Of a DNA stretch of 64,000 bases, positions 26,889-35,095 are shown one piece after another. The DNA comes from Acidovorax sp. Leaf191 (GTDB taxonomy: Bacteria > Pseudomonadota > Gammaproteobacteria > Burkholderiales > Burkholderiaceae_C), in assembly GCF_001424425.1 (NCBI RefSeq), contig NZ_LMPT01000018.1:62001-126000 (forward strand), given 5' to 3'. Positions within the stretch are counted from its first letter, which is position 1. The number at the start of each line of letters is the position of its first letter. Under the pieces are notes generated by a model. It was not told the origin of the DNA and did no database searches. It saw only the letters and a program-made list of their open reading frames with translations. The position numbers and the translations under genes are program-made.

Positions 26889-28898
26889 TCATGGCGCAGC
26901 GGACTCCATCAGTCGGCCGGCATCGTCGTCCAGGGTGTGGTGCGTCACCCAGTCCACGATGCGTGCCGCGGCATCGGCCCTGCAAGCGGGGGCGCCTTCA
27001 CCCAGAAAACCGTGGCCCTCCTGGGGGTAGAGCACGAGTTCACCGGGGGTTTCTCCGCCGCACATGAAAGCCACGAACAGCTCCTCGGACTGGCCCTGCG
27101 GGCACCGCGCGTCCGCTTTGCCCTGCATGAAGAGCGTGGGTGTCGTGGCGCTCCCGATGTACTGCACCGGCGAGTGGTGCCGGGCCTTCTCGCGGTCGAA
27201 ACGCGGGGCTGTCGCCATGGAGAACGGGTCCACGTAGTAGCCGCTGTCGGACGTCCCGTAGTGGGTCTCGATGTTGCCCACCGGTGCCATGACCACGGCG
27301 GCCTTGAACATCTCGGTGTGGCCGATGGCCCAGGCAGAGAGGTAGCCCCCATAGGACTTGCCGCAGACTGCCAGGCGCTCATCGCAGATGCCTTGCGCTT
27401 TCAGGTCTTCGATGGCGGCGAGGTGCTGCGGCAGGTCATGCGTGCCCCAGTGGCCTTTCAGCGCGTGGGCGAATTCGTGTCCGAAACTGGCGGAGCCTGC
27501 GGCATTGAGCGCCAGTACCGACCACCCCTGCGAGCACAGCACATGCCAGTAGACGGCCGTGTCGAAGTCCAGCAGCGCATAGCTGGCCGGTCCTCCATGG
27601 ATGTCGTTGAGCAGCGGAGACGGTCCCGCGGCAGCTTCGGCCCTGAGCAGCCAGCCTTCGATCTCCTGGACTTCCCCGTCGCCGCCGGGTACCTGGAACG
27701 ACATCGCCTGCGCCTGGATGGGGATCCTGTCGTCCCACCATGGGTTGAGGCGGCTGATCTGGCGCAGGCTGCCTGCGCTGTCCTGTGCACGGCAGACATG
27801 CAGCTCGGACGGCAAGGACGGGTGGTGGATGGACATCGCGAAGTGTGTGCCGGTGGAACCGAACGCACCCAGCTGGTGGTCTTTGGCGAGCAGCACATGC
27901 AGATGGCCCTCCAGCGTGATCTGCGCAATCTCGTGACGGCCCCGATGGGCGCGCACAAAGGCGATGCTGTGGTCTCCCTCCGGCCAATGCACAGATGCGG
28001 GGTCTGCGACTTCCACATCGCCGAGCTGGCGCGCCTTGCCGGTCTGAGTGTCGAACAGCCACAAGCGAACCTCCGCATCACCCGCCAGCACCGCACCCGT
28101 GAAGGCGATGTAGCTCCCCGACGGAGACCACACCGGCTGCATGGCGTGGGTGTGGCTTTCGGTCAGGCGGGTGTGCCTGGCGCCATCCGCACTGCAGACC
28201 CACAGGTCCGTGGCATGGGCCAAGCGCCCATCCCGCGTGCGCACATAGGCCAGTTGCGTTCCATCGTGCGACACGTCATGGGCCAGCACGTTGAAGGCGC
28301 CATCGGACAGGGGCGTGACGTCGCCACTCGCCACATCGACCCTGAACAAATGGATCTCACGCGCCAGCAGATAGCCGACGCCATCGGACTTGTAGGGCAA
28401 TTTCCACGCGACTTCGGCGGGGCTTTGGCGGGCGGGCGCGTCGCGCGGGGCGCGCGCGCCCCGCAAATCGGGGTTCACACTGACCGACGCCGTCACCACG
28501 AGCGACTTGCCGTCGGGCGCCCAGCACGGGCTCGCCACGGATCCGGCGAAGTGGCCGAGCGGCCGTGCCTCTCCCCCCGACATGGGCAGCAGATGGATCT
28601 GTGGGCTGCCACCCCGATCAGAAATGAAGGCCAGCGTCTGCCCGTCCGGAGACCAGCGGGGCGAGTGGTCGCTGCCGGTGCCGTGGGTGATGGGATGGCT
28701 TTCGGAGCCGTCGAGCGCAAACATCCATAGTCTGGATTGGTAGCTGTTGCTCTGACGGTTCACGGACCGGACCACGCAGGCCGCGCGCTCCGAGCCGGGT
28801 GCACAGTGCAGCGCGGTGATCTTCTGGTGAAGGTGGAGGTCGTCCACCGAAAAAGGGATGGGTGAGGGAGCGTGGGATGGCGAGGTGTCGGTGGTCAT
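26889..28898 (-). CDS. S9 family (prolyl oligopeptidase/acylaminoacyl-type) peptidase
   Basis: 669-aa serine peptidase with an N-terminal seven-bladed propeller (repeats such as SPRWSPDGQTLAFISDRGG and QPVWSPSGSYIAFTG) and a C-terminal alpha/beta-hydrolase. The catalytic triad reads Ser515 (GKSYGGY), Asp596 (QGKADARCP) and His629 (PQEGHGF), with an oxyanion-type DIHGGPASY. There is no signal peptide, so it is cytoplasmic. Such enzymes cut short peptides or remove blocked N-terminal residues. It lies 193 bp upstream of the orphan/methyltransferase/ATP-grasp/oxygenase run on the same strand and could process a peptide made by it, but may have its own promoter. Confidence 0.88.
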   Translation of the reverse strand: MTTDTSPSHAPSPIPFSVDDLHLHQKITALHCAPGSERAACVVRSVNRQSNSYQSRLWMFALDGSESHPITHGTGSDHSPRWSPDGQTLAFISDRGGSPQIHLLPMSGGEARPLGHFAGSVASPCWAPDGKSLVVTASVSVNPDLRGARAPRDAPARQSPAEVAWKLPYKSDGVGYLLAREIHLFRVDVASGDVTPLSDGAFNVLAHDVSHDGTQLAYVRTRDGRLAHATDLWVCSADGARHTRLTESHTHAMQPVWSPSGSYIAFTGAVLAGDAEVRLWLFDTQTGKARQLGDVEVADPASVHWPEGDHSIAFVRAHRGRHEIAQITLEGHLHVLLAKDHQLGAFGSTGTHFAMSIHHPSLPSELHVCRAQDSAGSLRQISRLNPWWDDRIPIQAQAMSFQVPGGDGEVQEIEGWLLRAEAAAGPSPLLNDIHGGPASYALLDFDTAVYWHVLCSQGWSVLALNAAGSASFGHEFAHALKGHWGTHDLPQHLAAIEDLKAQGICDERLAVCGKSYGGYLSAWAIGHTEMFKAAVVMAPVGNIETHYGTSDSGYYVDPFSMATAPRFDREKARHHSPVQYIGSATTPTLFMQGKADARCPQGQSEELFVAFMCGGETPGELVLYPQEGHGFLGEGAPACRADAAARIVDWVTHHTLDDDAGRLMESAAP

Positions 28899-29140
28899 GG
28901 GTGTGCAGGGGCGAAGGACCCGTGAAAACTAACGCCGCCATCCGGCCGGGTTTGTAGGACGCCCGCCGAAGACACGACCTGGCTGTGATGTCGGAGCGTC
29001 ACCCGCGCTGTTGCAGTGCCAGCGCTGGCCGTGGTCCTACACCGCAGGCACGCATCGCCCCACAGCCCCGATCTGCGTGCGCTTGAAGACTGAGGGTATA
29101 AGCTGGCCGTGCTTTTCGCGGGCCGCACACGGAGATACCC

Positions 29141-29377
29141 ATGACTGCAAAAACCCCATCGCCCGACTACAACCAATATGGCCTCAAGGATACCGACGGG
29201 ACGACCGACGATGTCTATGCCAATCGTCCCGGTGGCGAGCAGCCGGGGGTCGGCCCTGCCGACCAGGTCACCGCCTCTGGCCACCGGGTCGGAGCCATAG
29301 AGCAGCATCCTGACCCCAAGCCGTCCTCGCGCGCCGGTCAAAAAGTCCTGGGTGAGACGGACGACAAGCAGCGTTGA
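29141..29377 (+). CDS. Small hydrophilic protein of unknown function
   Basis: 78-aa protein beginning MTAKTPSPDYNQYGLKDTD. It is rich in Asp, Pro, Gly and Gln, with no hydrophobic core, so it is probably disordered. GGAG seven bases before the ATG supports real translation. It is divergent from the S9 peptidase gene and convergent with the IPTL-CTERM gene. I do not recognise the family; a stress-related hydrophilin-type role would be a guess. Confidence 0.6.
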   Translation: MTAKTPSPDYNQYGLKDTDGTTDDVYANRPGGEQPGVGPADQVTASGHRVGAIEQHPDPKPSSRAGQKVLGETDDKQR

Positions 29378-29422
29378 ACCGGTCGCGGCGCTGGCGCTGT
29401 CCCCGCAGCCGCCGTGAGCACC

Positions 29423-29923
29423 TCAGCCGTTGGCGCGGCTTTTTGCCTTGACCTGGGCAAGCACCGCCACGCCCATCAGGGCTCCCATCACGATCAAGGC
29501 CCATTCCGACAGCGTGGGAATCGCGGCAGCCCCCGGCGCTGCCAGATGGCCGGGCAGGGTCAGGGTGTCGGTACCGCAGGTGAAGGACGTGAGGCCGTCG
29601 ATGGTGCCTCGCGTCACCACCCCATTGGGCGCGGTCAGATCGACCGTACCGGCGTCCGGCGGACCGCCGATGAAATTGCTGTTGGCCAGCGGTGCTGCAG
29701 CCGTCACCCCGTTGACCGTCAACGACCAACTGACCGGCGGCGTGGTCGCATTGAAGAAGTCGACAAAGTTGCAGCTGATGCCTGTCCAGGTCAATGTCCA
29801 GTCCGTGCCCGAACGCGTTACCGTCGCAGCAATCGTGGCCGACCAGCCCACGGTGGCCATGCACAGCAGCGAGGCCATGACCGCGTTTCGCCCAACTACT
29901 ATCCACCGCCGTCCTGCCCGCAT
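29423..29923 (-). CDS. IPTL-CTERM sorting-domain protein
   Basis: 166-aa exported protein. An N-terminal signal (MRAGRRWIVVGRNAVMASLL and following) leads to a beta-rich passenger with one Cys pair, and the C-terminus carries AIPTLSEWALIVMGALMGVA followed by a basic tail. That is the IPTL-CTERM motif, a transmembrane sorting signal analogous to PEP-CTERM that is thought to be cut by an exosortase-like enzyme. The ATG at 29923 has GGGAG nine bases upstream, so longer frames to 30112 are not used. No exosortase gene is in the window. The passenger function is unknown. Confidence 0.75.
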   Translation of the reverse strand: MRAGRRWIVVGRNAVMASLLCMATVGWSATIAATVTRSGTDWTLTWTGISCNFVDFFNATTPPVSWSLTVNGVTAAAPLANSNFIGGPPDAGTVDLTAPNGVVTRGTIDGLTSFTCGTDTLTLPGHLAAPGAAAIPTLSEWALIVMGALMGVAVLAQVKAKSRANG

Positions 29924-30265
29924 ATCGATTGGCTCCCAAAGCTGATGCATTGACCCCCTCGCGCCCGAAAGGCCGGCGCATCGTCCACAACGGCGCGGGT
30001 TTTCAGGCTTTCCAGACGGCGCGCGTTGGCCATGCCGTGACGAGAAGGGCGAAGGGGCCATCTTCAGGGGGCCGGCCCCATCCACCAATACAGGCCTCGT
30101 TATCGGAGCCATAAGCGGATCTTTGGCTTTGCTGCGCCCCGGGGGACGCGAGCCGAACCATCCCGCATTTGTGCAGAAAACTGATCACGCCCCGTGTGTC
30201 TTCGCACCTATCGTCCAGCCATCACCCCACGCCGCAACACCCGGCCCTCTCGATGTCTGGATGCC
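29924..30265. other. Divergent intergenic region before the aldehyde dehydrogenase gene
   Basis: 342 bases that must contain the promoters of the IPTL-CTERM gene (minus) and the aldehyde dehydrogenase operon (plus). I see no clear -35/-10 pair, hairpin or long repeat. Confidence 0.4.
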
Positions 30266-31726
30266 ATGACGACTTCCTACCCTGCGCTCGCCCTGCATGT
30301 GGCGGGCCACTGGACCACCCACACCGGCGGCGGCACGCGCCCCGTCGTCAACCCCGCCAGCGGCATGGAGCTGGGGCGGCTACCGCTGGCCGGACCGCAG
30401 GAGCTCGCGGCAGCCGCCGAGTCCGCGCTGCGCGGCTACCGCAGCTGGCGCCAGGCGCGGGCGCACGAGCGCTACGCAGCACTGCGGCGTGCGGCCGCGC
30501 TGCTGCGGGAGCGCCTGGACCTGGTGGCCACCGTGCTCACGCTGGAGCAGGGCAAGCCGCTGGCCGAGGCGCGGCGCGAGGTGTCGCTGTCGGCGGACAT
30601 CATCGACTTCCAGGCGGAAGAGGCCAAGCGCCTGTATGGCCGGACGGTGCCGCCCCGCGTGGAGGGCATCTTGTCGCACACCGTGGCCCGCGTGCCCGTG
30701 GGGCCGGTGGCGGCCTTCACCGCCTGGAACTTTCCGGTCAACCTGCCCAGCCGCAAGCTCGCCAGCGCCCTGGCGGCGGGCTGCAGCGTGGTGATCAAGC
30801 CGGCCGAGGAAACGCCGGGCAGTTGCATGCTGCTGGTGCGTTGTTTCCTCGATGCCGGCGTGCCGGCGGATGCGATCAACCTGGTGTGCGGCGATCCGGG
30901 CGAGGTGTCCTCGTTCCTGATCGAGCGCCCTGAAATCGCCAAGGTGTCCGTCACCGGGTCGGTGGCCGTGGGCAAGTTGCTGGGCGCCCAGGCGGCAGCC
31001 CATGTCAAGCGCTTCACCGGCGAGCTGGGCGGGCATGCTCCGGTCATCGTCTGCGACGACATGTGCGACGGCGACGCGCTGGACTTCGTGCTCCGGCAAT
31101 CGGTGGCGGCCAAGTTCCGCAATGCCGGCCAGGTGTGCGCATCGCCCATCCGCTTTTATGTGCCCCGCGGCCACCTGGGCACGTTCGCCGAGCGCTTCAG
31201 TGCTGCCGCGCGGGCGTTGCGCCTGGGGCAGGGCGTGGATGCCGCCACGCAGATGGGGCCGTTGACCCATGCGCGCAGGGTGCAGGACATGGAGCGGTTC
31301 GTGGACGACGCGGTGGCGCAGGGTGCGCGCCTGCTGGCCGGTGGCCACCGGGTCAACCGCCCCGGCTTCTTCTTCCAGCCCACGGTGTTCGCCGATGCGC
31401 CCGCGCAGTGCCGCCTGATGCAGCAGGAGCCCTTCGGCCCCATGGCCGTGATCCAGCCTTATGACAGCCTGGACAGCGCCATTGAACAAGCCAATGCACT
31501 GCCCTACGCGCTGGGCGCCTACGCCTTCACCCGCGACCTGCACACCGCGCACCGGCTGGGCGAGGGCATCGAGGCCGGCATGGTCGGCATCAACCATTTT
31601 GGGGTGTCGCAGCCCGAGCTGCCTTTCGGCGGCCACAAGGAAAGCGGCCTCGGCCAGGAGATGGGGCCCGAGGGGCTCCTGCACTACACGGACGTCAAGA
31701 CCATCACCGTCGGCACGCCTTTTTGA
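30266..31726 (+). CDS. NAD(P)-dependent aldehyde dehydrogenase, succinate-semialdehyde dehydrogenase-like
   Basis: 486-aa aldehyde dehydrogenase superfamily enzyme. Catalytic Cys291 (NAGQVCASP), general base Glu253 (FTGELGGHAP), Asn155 (FTAWNFPV) and cofactor Lys178 (VVIKPAEE) are all present. The overall pattern (ELPFGGHKESGLGQEMGPEG near the end) fits the succinate/glutarate-semialdehyde group. It is immediately upstream of an omega-aminotransferase gene (18 bp gap), so it probably oxidises the semialdehyde made by that transaminase. The ATG at 30266 gives the family's usual N-terminus; the longer frame from 30194 adds an Arg-rich leader and is rejected. Confidence 0.9.
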   Translation: MTTSYPALALHVAGHWTTHTGGGTRPVVNPASGMELGRLPLAGPQELAAAAESALRGYRSWRQARAHERYAALRRAAALLRERLDLVATVLTLEQGKPLAEARREVSLSADIIDFQAEEAKRLYGRTVPPRVEGILSHTVARVPVGPVAAFTAWNFPVNLPSRKLASALAAGCSVVIKPAEETPGSCMLLVRCFLDAGVPADAINLVCGDPGEVSSFLIERPEIAKVSVTGSVAVGKLLGAQAAAHVKRFTGELGGHAPVIVCDDMCDGDALDFVLRQSVAAKFRNAGQVCASPIRFYVPRGHLGTFAERFSAAARALRLGQGVDAATQMGPLTHARRVQDMERFVDDAVAQGARLLAGGHRVNRPGFFFQPTVFADAPAQCRLMQQEPFGPMAVIQPYDSLDSAIEQANALPYALGAYAFTRDLHTAHRLGEGIEAGMVGINHFGVSQPELPFGGHKESGLGQEMGPEGLLHYTDVKTITVGTPF

Positions 31727-31744
31727 ACCAGGACATTCTTCACC

Positions 31745-33112
31745 ATGACGCGCACCATCGAACAGCTCAAGGCAGACAGCGGCCACTACCTGTGGCACCC
31801 CATGGCCCATCCCGCCGCCATGAAGAAAACCCCACCGGACATCGTTGCGCGTGGCGAAGGCTGCTGGATCTGGGATGTGGATGGCCACCGGATGCTCGAC
31901 GGCGTGGGCGGCCTGTGGAGCAGCAACCTGGGCCACAGCGCCCGACCCGTGCGGGACGCCATCGTCGCCCAGCTCGATGAACTGCCGTTCTACAACGTGT
32001 TCCGCGGCACCACGCATCCGCGCGCCATCGAGCTGTCGCAGCGGCTGGTCCGGTTGATGCAGCCCGAAGGGGTCTCTGCCGTGCTGTTCTCCAACGGGGG
32101 CTCCGACGCGGTCGAGGGCGCGCTCAAGATCGCGCGGCAGTACCACAAGCTGCGTGGCCAGGCCGACCGCTACAAGTTCATCAGCCTGCGCCAGGGCTAC
32201 CACGGCGTGCACTTCGGCGGCATGAGCGTGAACGGCAACACCAACTTTCGCCGCGCCTACGAGCCGCTGCTGCCGGGGTGCTTTCACATCGACACACCCT
32301 GGCTCTACCGCAACCCGTACACCGACGACCCGGTGGCACTGGGCGAGATCTGCGCCGAGCTGCTGGAGCGCGAGATCGTCTTCCAGGGGCCCGACACGGT
32401 GGCCGCGTTCATCGCCGAGCCGGTGCAGGGCGCCGGCGGTGTGATCGTGCCGCCTGCCAACTACTGGCCGGCCGTGCGCAAGATCTGCGACAAGTACGGC
32501 GTGCTGCTCATCGCCGACGAGGTGGTCACCGGCTTCGGCCGCACCGGCCATCTGTTCGGTACGCGGCTGTGGGGCGTCAACGCCGACCTGTGGTGCCTGG
32601 CTAAGGGCATCAGCTCGGGCTACGTGCCGCTGGGCGCGACCGCGATCTCGGGCAAGGTGGCGCAGGTGTTCGATGAGGACACCACGGGCCAGGCCGCGGT
32701 GAGCCACGGCTACACCTACAGCGCCCATCCCGTGGCCGCTGCGGCCGCGCTGGCCACGCTCGACCAGATCGAGGTGCTGGATGTGCCCGGCAACGCGGGC
32801 CGGGTAGGCGCCGTGATGCAGGAGCGCCTGCGCCAGCTGGAGCACACCTGCAGCTTCGTCGGCAACGTGCGCGGCGTGGGGCTGATGCTGGGCATCGAGA
32901 TGGTCCAGGACAAGGCACTGCGCACGCCCATGCCGCGCAGCAGCGACATCCCCGCGCGCGTGGCACGGGAGGCCTACCGGCGCGGCCTGATGGTGCGCAT
33001 CTCGGGCCCCAACCTCATCCTGTCGCCGCCGCTGGTGATCACGCTGGAGGAGGTGGACCACCTGTGCAGCGCGCTCGAGGCCGCCTTCGCTGCGGTGGAG
33101 GCATCGGCGTGA
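31745..33112 (+). CDS. Class III (omega) aminotransferase
   Basis: 455-aa PLP-dependent fold-type I aminotransferase, resembling beta-alanine or omega-amino-acid:pyruvate transaminases. PLP Lys287 lies in WCLAKGISSGYVPLGA, Asp258 in LIADEVVTGFGRTG, and the phosphate-binding SNGGSDAVEGALKIAR and YHGVHFGG segments are intact. It presumably converts a terminal amine to a semialdehyde for the upstream dehydrogenase. The stop overlaps the GTG start of the next gene (GTGA), so this set is one operon. Confidence 0.92.
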   Translation: MTRTIEQLKADSGHYLWHPMAHPAAMKKTPPDIVARGEGCWIWDVDGHRMLDGVGGLWSSNLGHSARPVRDAIVAQLDELPFYNVFRGTTHPRAIELSQRLVRLMQPEGVSAVLFSNGGSDAVEGALKIARQYHKLRGQADRYKFISLRQGYHGVHFGGMSVNGNTNFRRAYEPLLPGCFHIDTPWLYRNPYTDDPVALGEICAELLEREIVFQGPDTVAAFIAEPVQGAGGVIVPPANYWPAVRKICDKYGVLLIADEVVTGFGRTGHLFGTRLWGVNADLWCLAKGISSGYVPLGATAISGKVAQVFDEDTTGQAAVSHGYTYSAHPVAAAAALATLDQIEVLDVPGNAGRVGAVMQERLRQLEHTCSFVGNVRGVGLMLGIEMVQDKALRTPMPRSSDIPARVAREAYRRGLMVRISGPNLILSPPLVITLEEVDHLCSALEAAFAAVEASA

Positions 33113-34395
33113 CGCGCCCGCCCGCAGGCCGCCCGCCGGTCATCCTGCTGATCGGCACGGTGGACACCAAGAGCGAGGAGATCGCGTTCCTGCGCGAATC
33201 GGTCGGGCACTGCGGCGGCACCGCCCTGGTGATGGATGTCGGCGTGCTGGGCCGCGGCGGTGTCAAGCCCGACGTCCTGAACACCGACGTGGCAGCGGCT
33301 GCCGGCGTGAGCCTGCGCCAGGTGATGGACAGTGGCGACGAGAACACGTCCATGCAGCTGATGGCGCGCGGCGCGGCGCTGCTGGCGGCCCACTGGCACA
33401 TCGAAGGCCGCTTCGACGGAGTGCTCATCCTGGGCGGCACCATGGGTACCGACCTGGCGCTGGATGTGGCCAACGCACTGCCGCTGGGCTGCCCCAAGCT
33501 GGTCCTCTCGACCATTGCGTATTCGCCGCTGATACCGCCCGAGCGGATACCGCCCGACCTCATCATGCAGCTGTGGGCGGGCGGGTTGTACGGCCTCAAT
33601 CGCCTGTGCAAGGCGGCCCTGGGCCAGGCGGCTGGCGCGGTCGTGGGGGCCTGCCGGGCACGCACCGTGCAGGCCGACGCCCGGCCGGTCGTGGGCATGA
33701 CATCGCTGGGCTCCAGTGCGCTGAGCTACATGAAGCTGCTCAAGCCCGCGCTGGAGGCGCGCGGCTACGAGCTGGCGGTGTTCCACACCACGGGCATGGG
33801 CGGCCGCGCCTTCGAGGACCTTGCGCGGCGCGGCTATTTCGCCTGCGTGATGGACTTCAGCCTGCAGGAGGTGGTCAACCACCTGGCGGGCAGTTGCGTG
33901 AGTGCGGGCGGTGACCGCCTGCTCGGTGCGGGCAGCGCAGGCGTGCCGCAGATCGTCGCCCCGGGCGCGACGGACATGGTGGACTTCGCGGCCTGGGCTG
34001 GCTGCCCCGCTGGGTTCGCACAGCAGCCGGTGCACGACCACAACCGCCTGCTGGCGTCGGTGGGCGCGGGGCACGCGCTGCGGCGCAGCGTGGCCCGCAC
34101 GGTGGGCGAGCGCCTGGCGCAGTCCCGGGGACCGGTCTGTCTTTTGCTGCCCACGCGGGGCATCGAGGAGTGGGACCGCCCGGGCGGTGCCATGCACGAC
34201 CCGCAAGGGCTGGCGGCCTTCATGGACGAGATCGGCATGGCCGCGCCGCCGTCTGCCACGGTGCACCGCGTGGACGCGCACATCAACGACGAAGCGTTCG
34301 CGCGGGCTGCCCTCGGCGTGCTCGACGGCTGGGTGCGCGACGGGCTGGTCGCGCCCGGGGTTGCTGCCAAGGGTGCGCAGGAGGTGGCGGCATGA
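33109..34395 (+). CDS. Tm-1-like ATP-binding domain protein (UPF0261)
   Basis: 428-aa protein of the Tm-1-like/UPF0261 family, known from the N-terminal half of the tomato antiviral protein Tm-1. It starts VILLIGTVDTKSEEIAFLRE, followed by LILGGTMGTDLALDVANALP, VVGMTSLGSSALSYMKLLKP and FHTTGMGGRAFEDLARRGYF. Family members are found in bacterial catabolic clusters but their reaction is not established. The GTG start overlaps the aminotransferase stop, and the gene overlaps the HAD gene by four bases. In other bacteria this family is often followed by a phosphoenolpyruvate-hydrolase-like gene; here a HAD gene takes that place. Confidence 0.8.
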   Translation: MTRPPAGRPPVILLIGTVDTKSEEIAFLRESVGHCGGTALVMDVGVLGRGGVKPDVLNTDVAAAAGVSLRQVMDSGDENTSMQLMARGAALLAAHWHIEGRFDGVLILGGTMGTDLALDVANALPLGCPKLVLSTIAYSPLIPPERIPPDLIMQLWAGGLYGLNRLCKAALGQAAGAVVGACRARTVQADARPVVGMTSLGSSALSYMKLLKPALEARGYELAVFHTTGMGGRAFEDLARRGYFACVMDFSLQEVVNHLAGSCVSAGGDRLLGAGSAGVPQIVAPGATDMVDFAAWAGCPAGFAQQPVHDHNRLLASVGAGHALRRSVARTVGERLAQSRGPVCLLLPTRGIEEWDRPGGAMHDPQGLAAFMDEIGMAAPPSATVHRVDAHINDEAFARAALGVLDGWVRDGLVAPGVAAKGAQEVAA

Positions 34396-35063
34396 CGGCC
34401 TCTGCCCTGGTGCTCGACTTCGGCGGCGTGATCAGCCGCATGCTGTTCGAGACGCACCCCCTCACGGAAGCCGCGCTGGGCCTGCCCGCCGGTACGCTCA
34501 CCTGGCGCGGCCCCTTCGATCCCGCCAGCGACCCGCTGTGGCAGGACATGCAGGCCGACCGCATCAGCGAGCGCGACTACTGGATGGCCCGCACCCGCGA
34601 AGTGGGGCGCCTGGTGGGTGAAGACTGGCGCAGCATGGAAACCTTGGTGCAGCGGGCCCGCGGGGCCGACGTGCGGGCGGTGATCCGCCCCGAAGCCCTG
34701 GCTGCGATAGAGGCTGCGCACGCGGCCGGCAAGCGGCTTGCCATCCTCTCCAATGAGCTCGACCTGTTCTACGGCGCCGAGTTTCGCCGCAGGCTGCCCC
34801 TGCTGCAGGCGTTCGAAGTGATCGTGGACGCCACCTACACCGGGGTCCTCAAGCCCGATCCGCGCGCCTACGCAGCGGTGACCGATGCGCTGGGCATCCC
34901 TGCCCAAGCGTGTGTCTTCGTGGACGACCAGCTGCGCAACATCCAGGGCGGCCTGCGTGCCGGGCTGCAGGCGGTGCATTTCGATGTGCTGCACCCGGCG
35001 GCGTCGTTCGGGCATGCGCTGGACTTGCTGGGCGTGGCCCGGCCGGCCTTGCTGGCGGCCTGA
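34392..35063 (+). CDS. HAD-family hydrolase-like protein
   Basis: 223-aa haloacid-dehalogenase superfamily protein. Motif I is LVLDFGGVIS (nucleophile Asp9), motif II LAILSNEL, the Lys motif GVLKPDPRAY and motif IV CVFVDDQLRN. The residue two after the nucleophile is Gly instead of Asp, so the usual phosphatase acid/base is missing, as in some epoxide-hydrolase-linked or dehalogenase-like members. The ATG overlaps the Tm-1-like stop (ATGA). It lies 32 bp before a second aminotransferase gene. The substrate is unknown. Confidence 0.85.
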   Translation: MTASALVLDFGGVISRMLFETHPLTEAALGLPAGTLTWRGPFDPASDPLWQDMQADRISERDYWMARTREVGRLVGEDWRSMETLVQRARGADVRAVIRPEALAAIEAAHAAGKRLAILSNELDLFYGAEFRRRLPLLQAFEVIVDATYTGVLKPDPRAYAAVTDALGIPAQACVFVDDQLRNIQGGLRAGLQAVHFDVLHPAASFGHALDLLGVARPALLAA

Positions 35064-35095
35064 GCCGCCGCCCTCCCATCACTTCTTTCCAGACC

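Noticed and set aside
30380..33061. 893-codon minus-strand frame opposite the aldehyde dehydrogenase and aminotransferase genes
   Set aside because: Antisense shadow of two well-conserved enzymes; no protein-like features.
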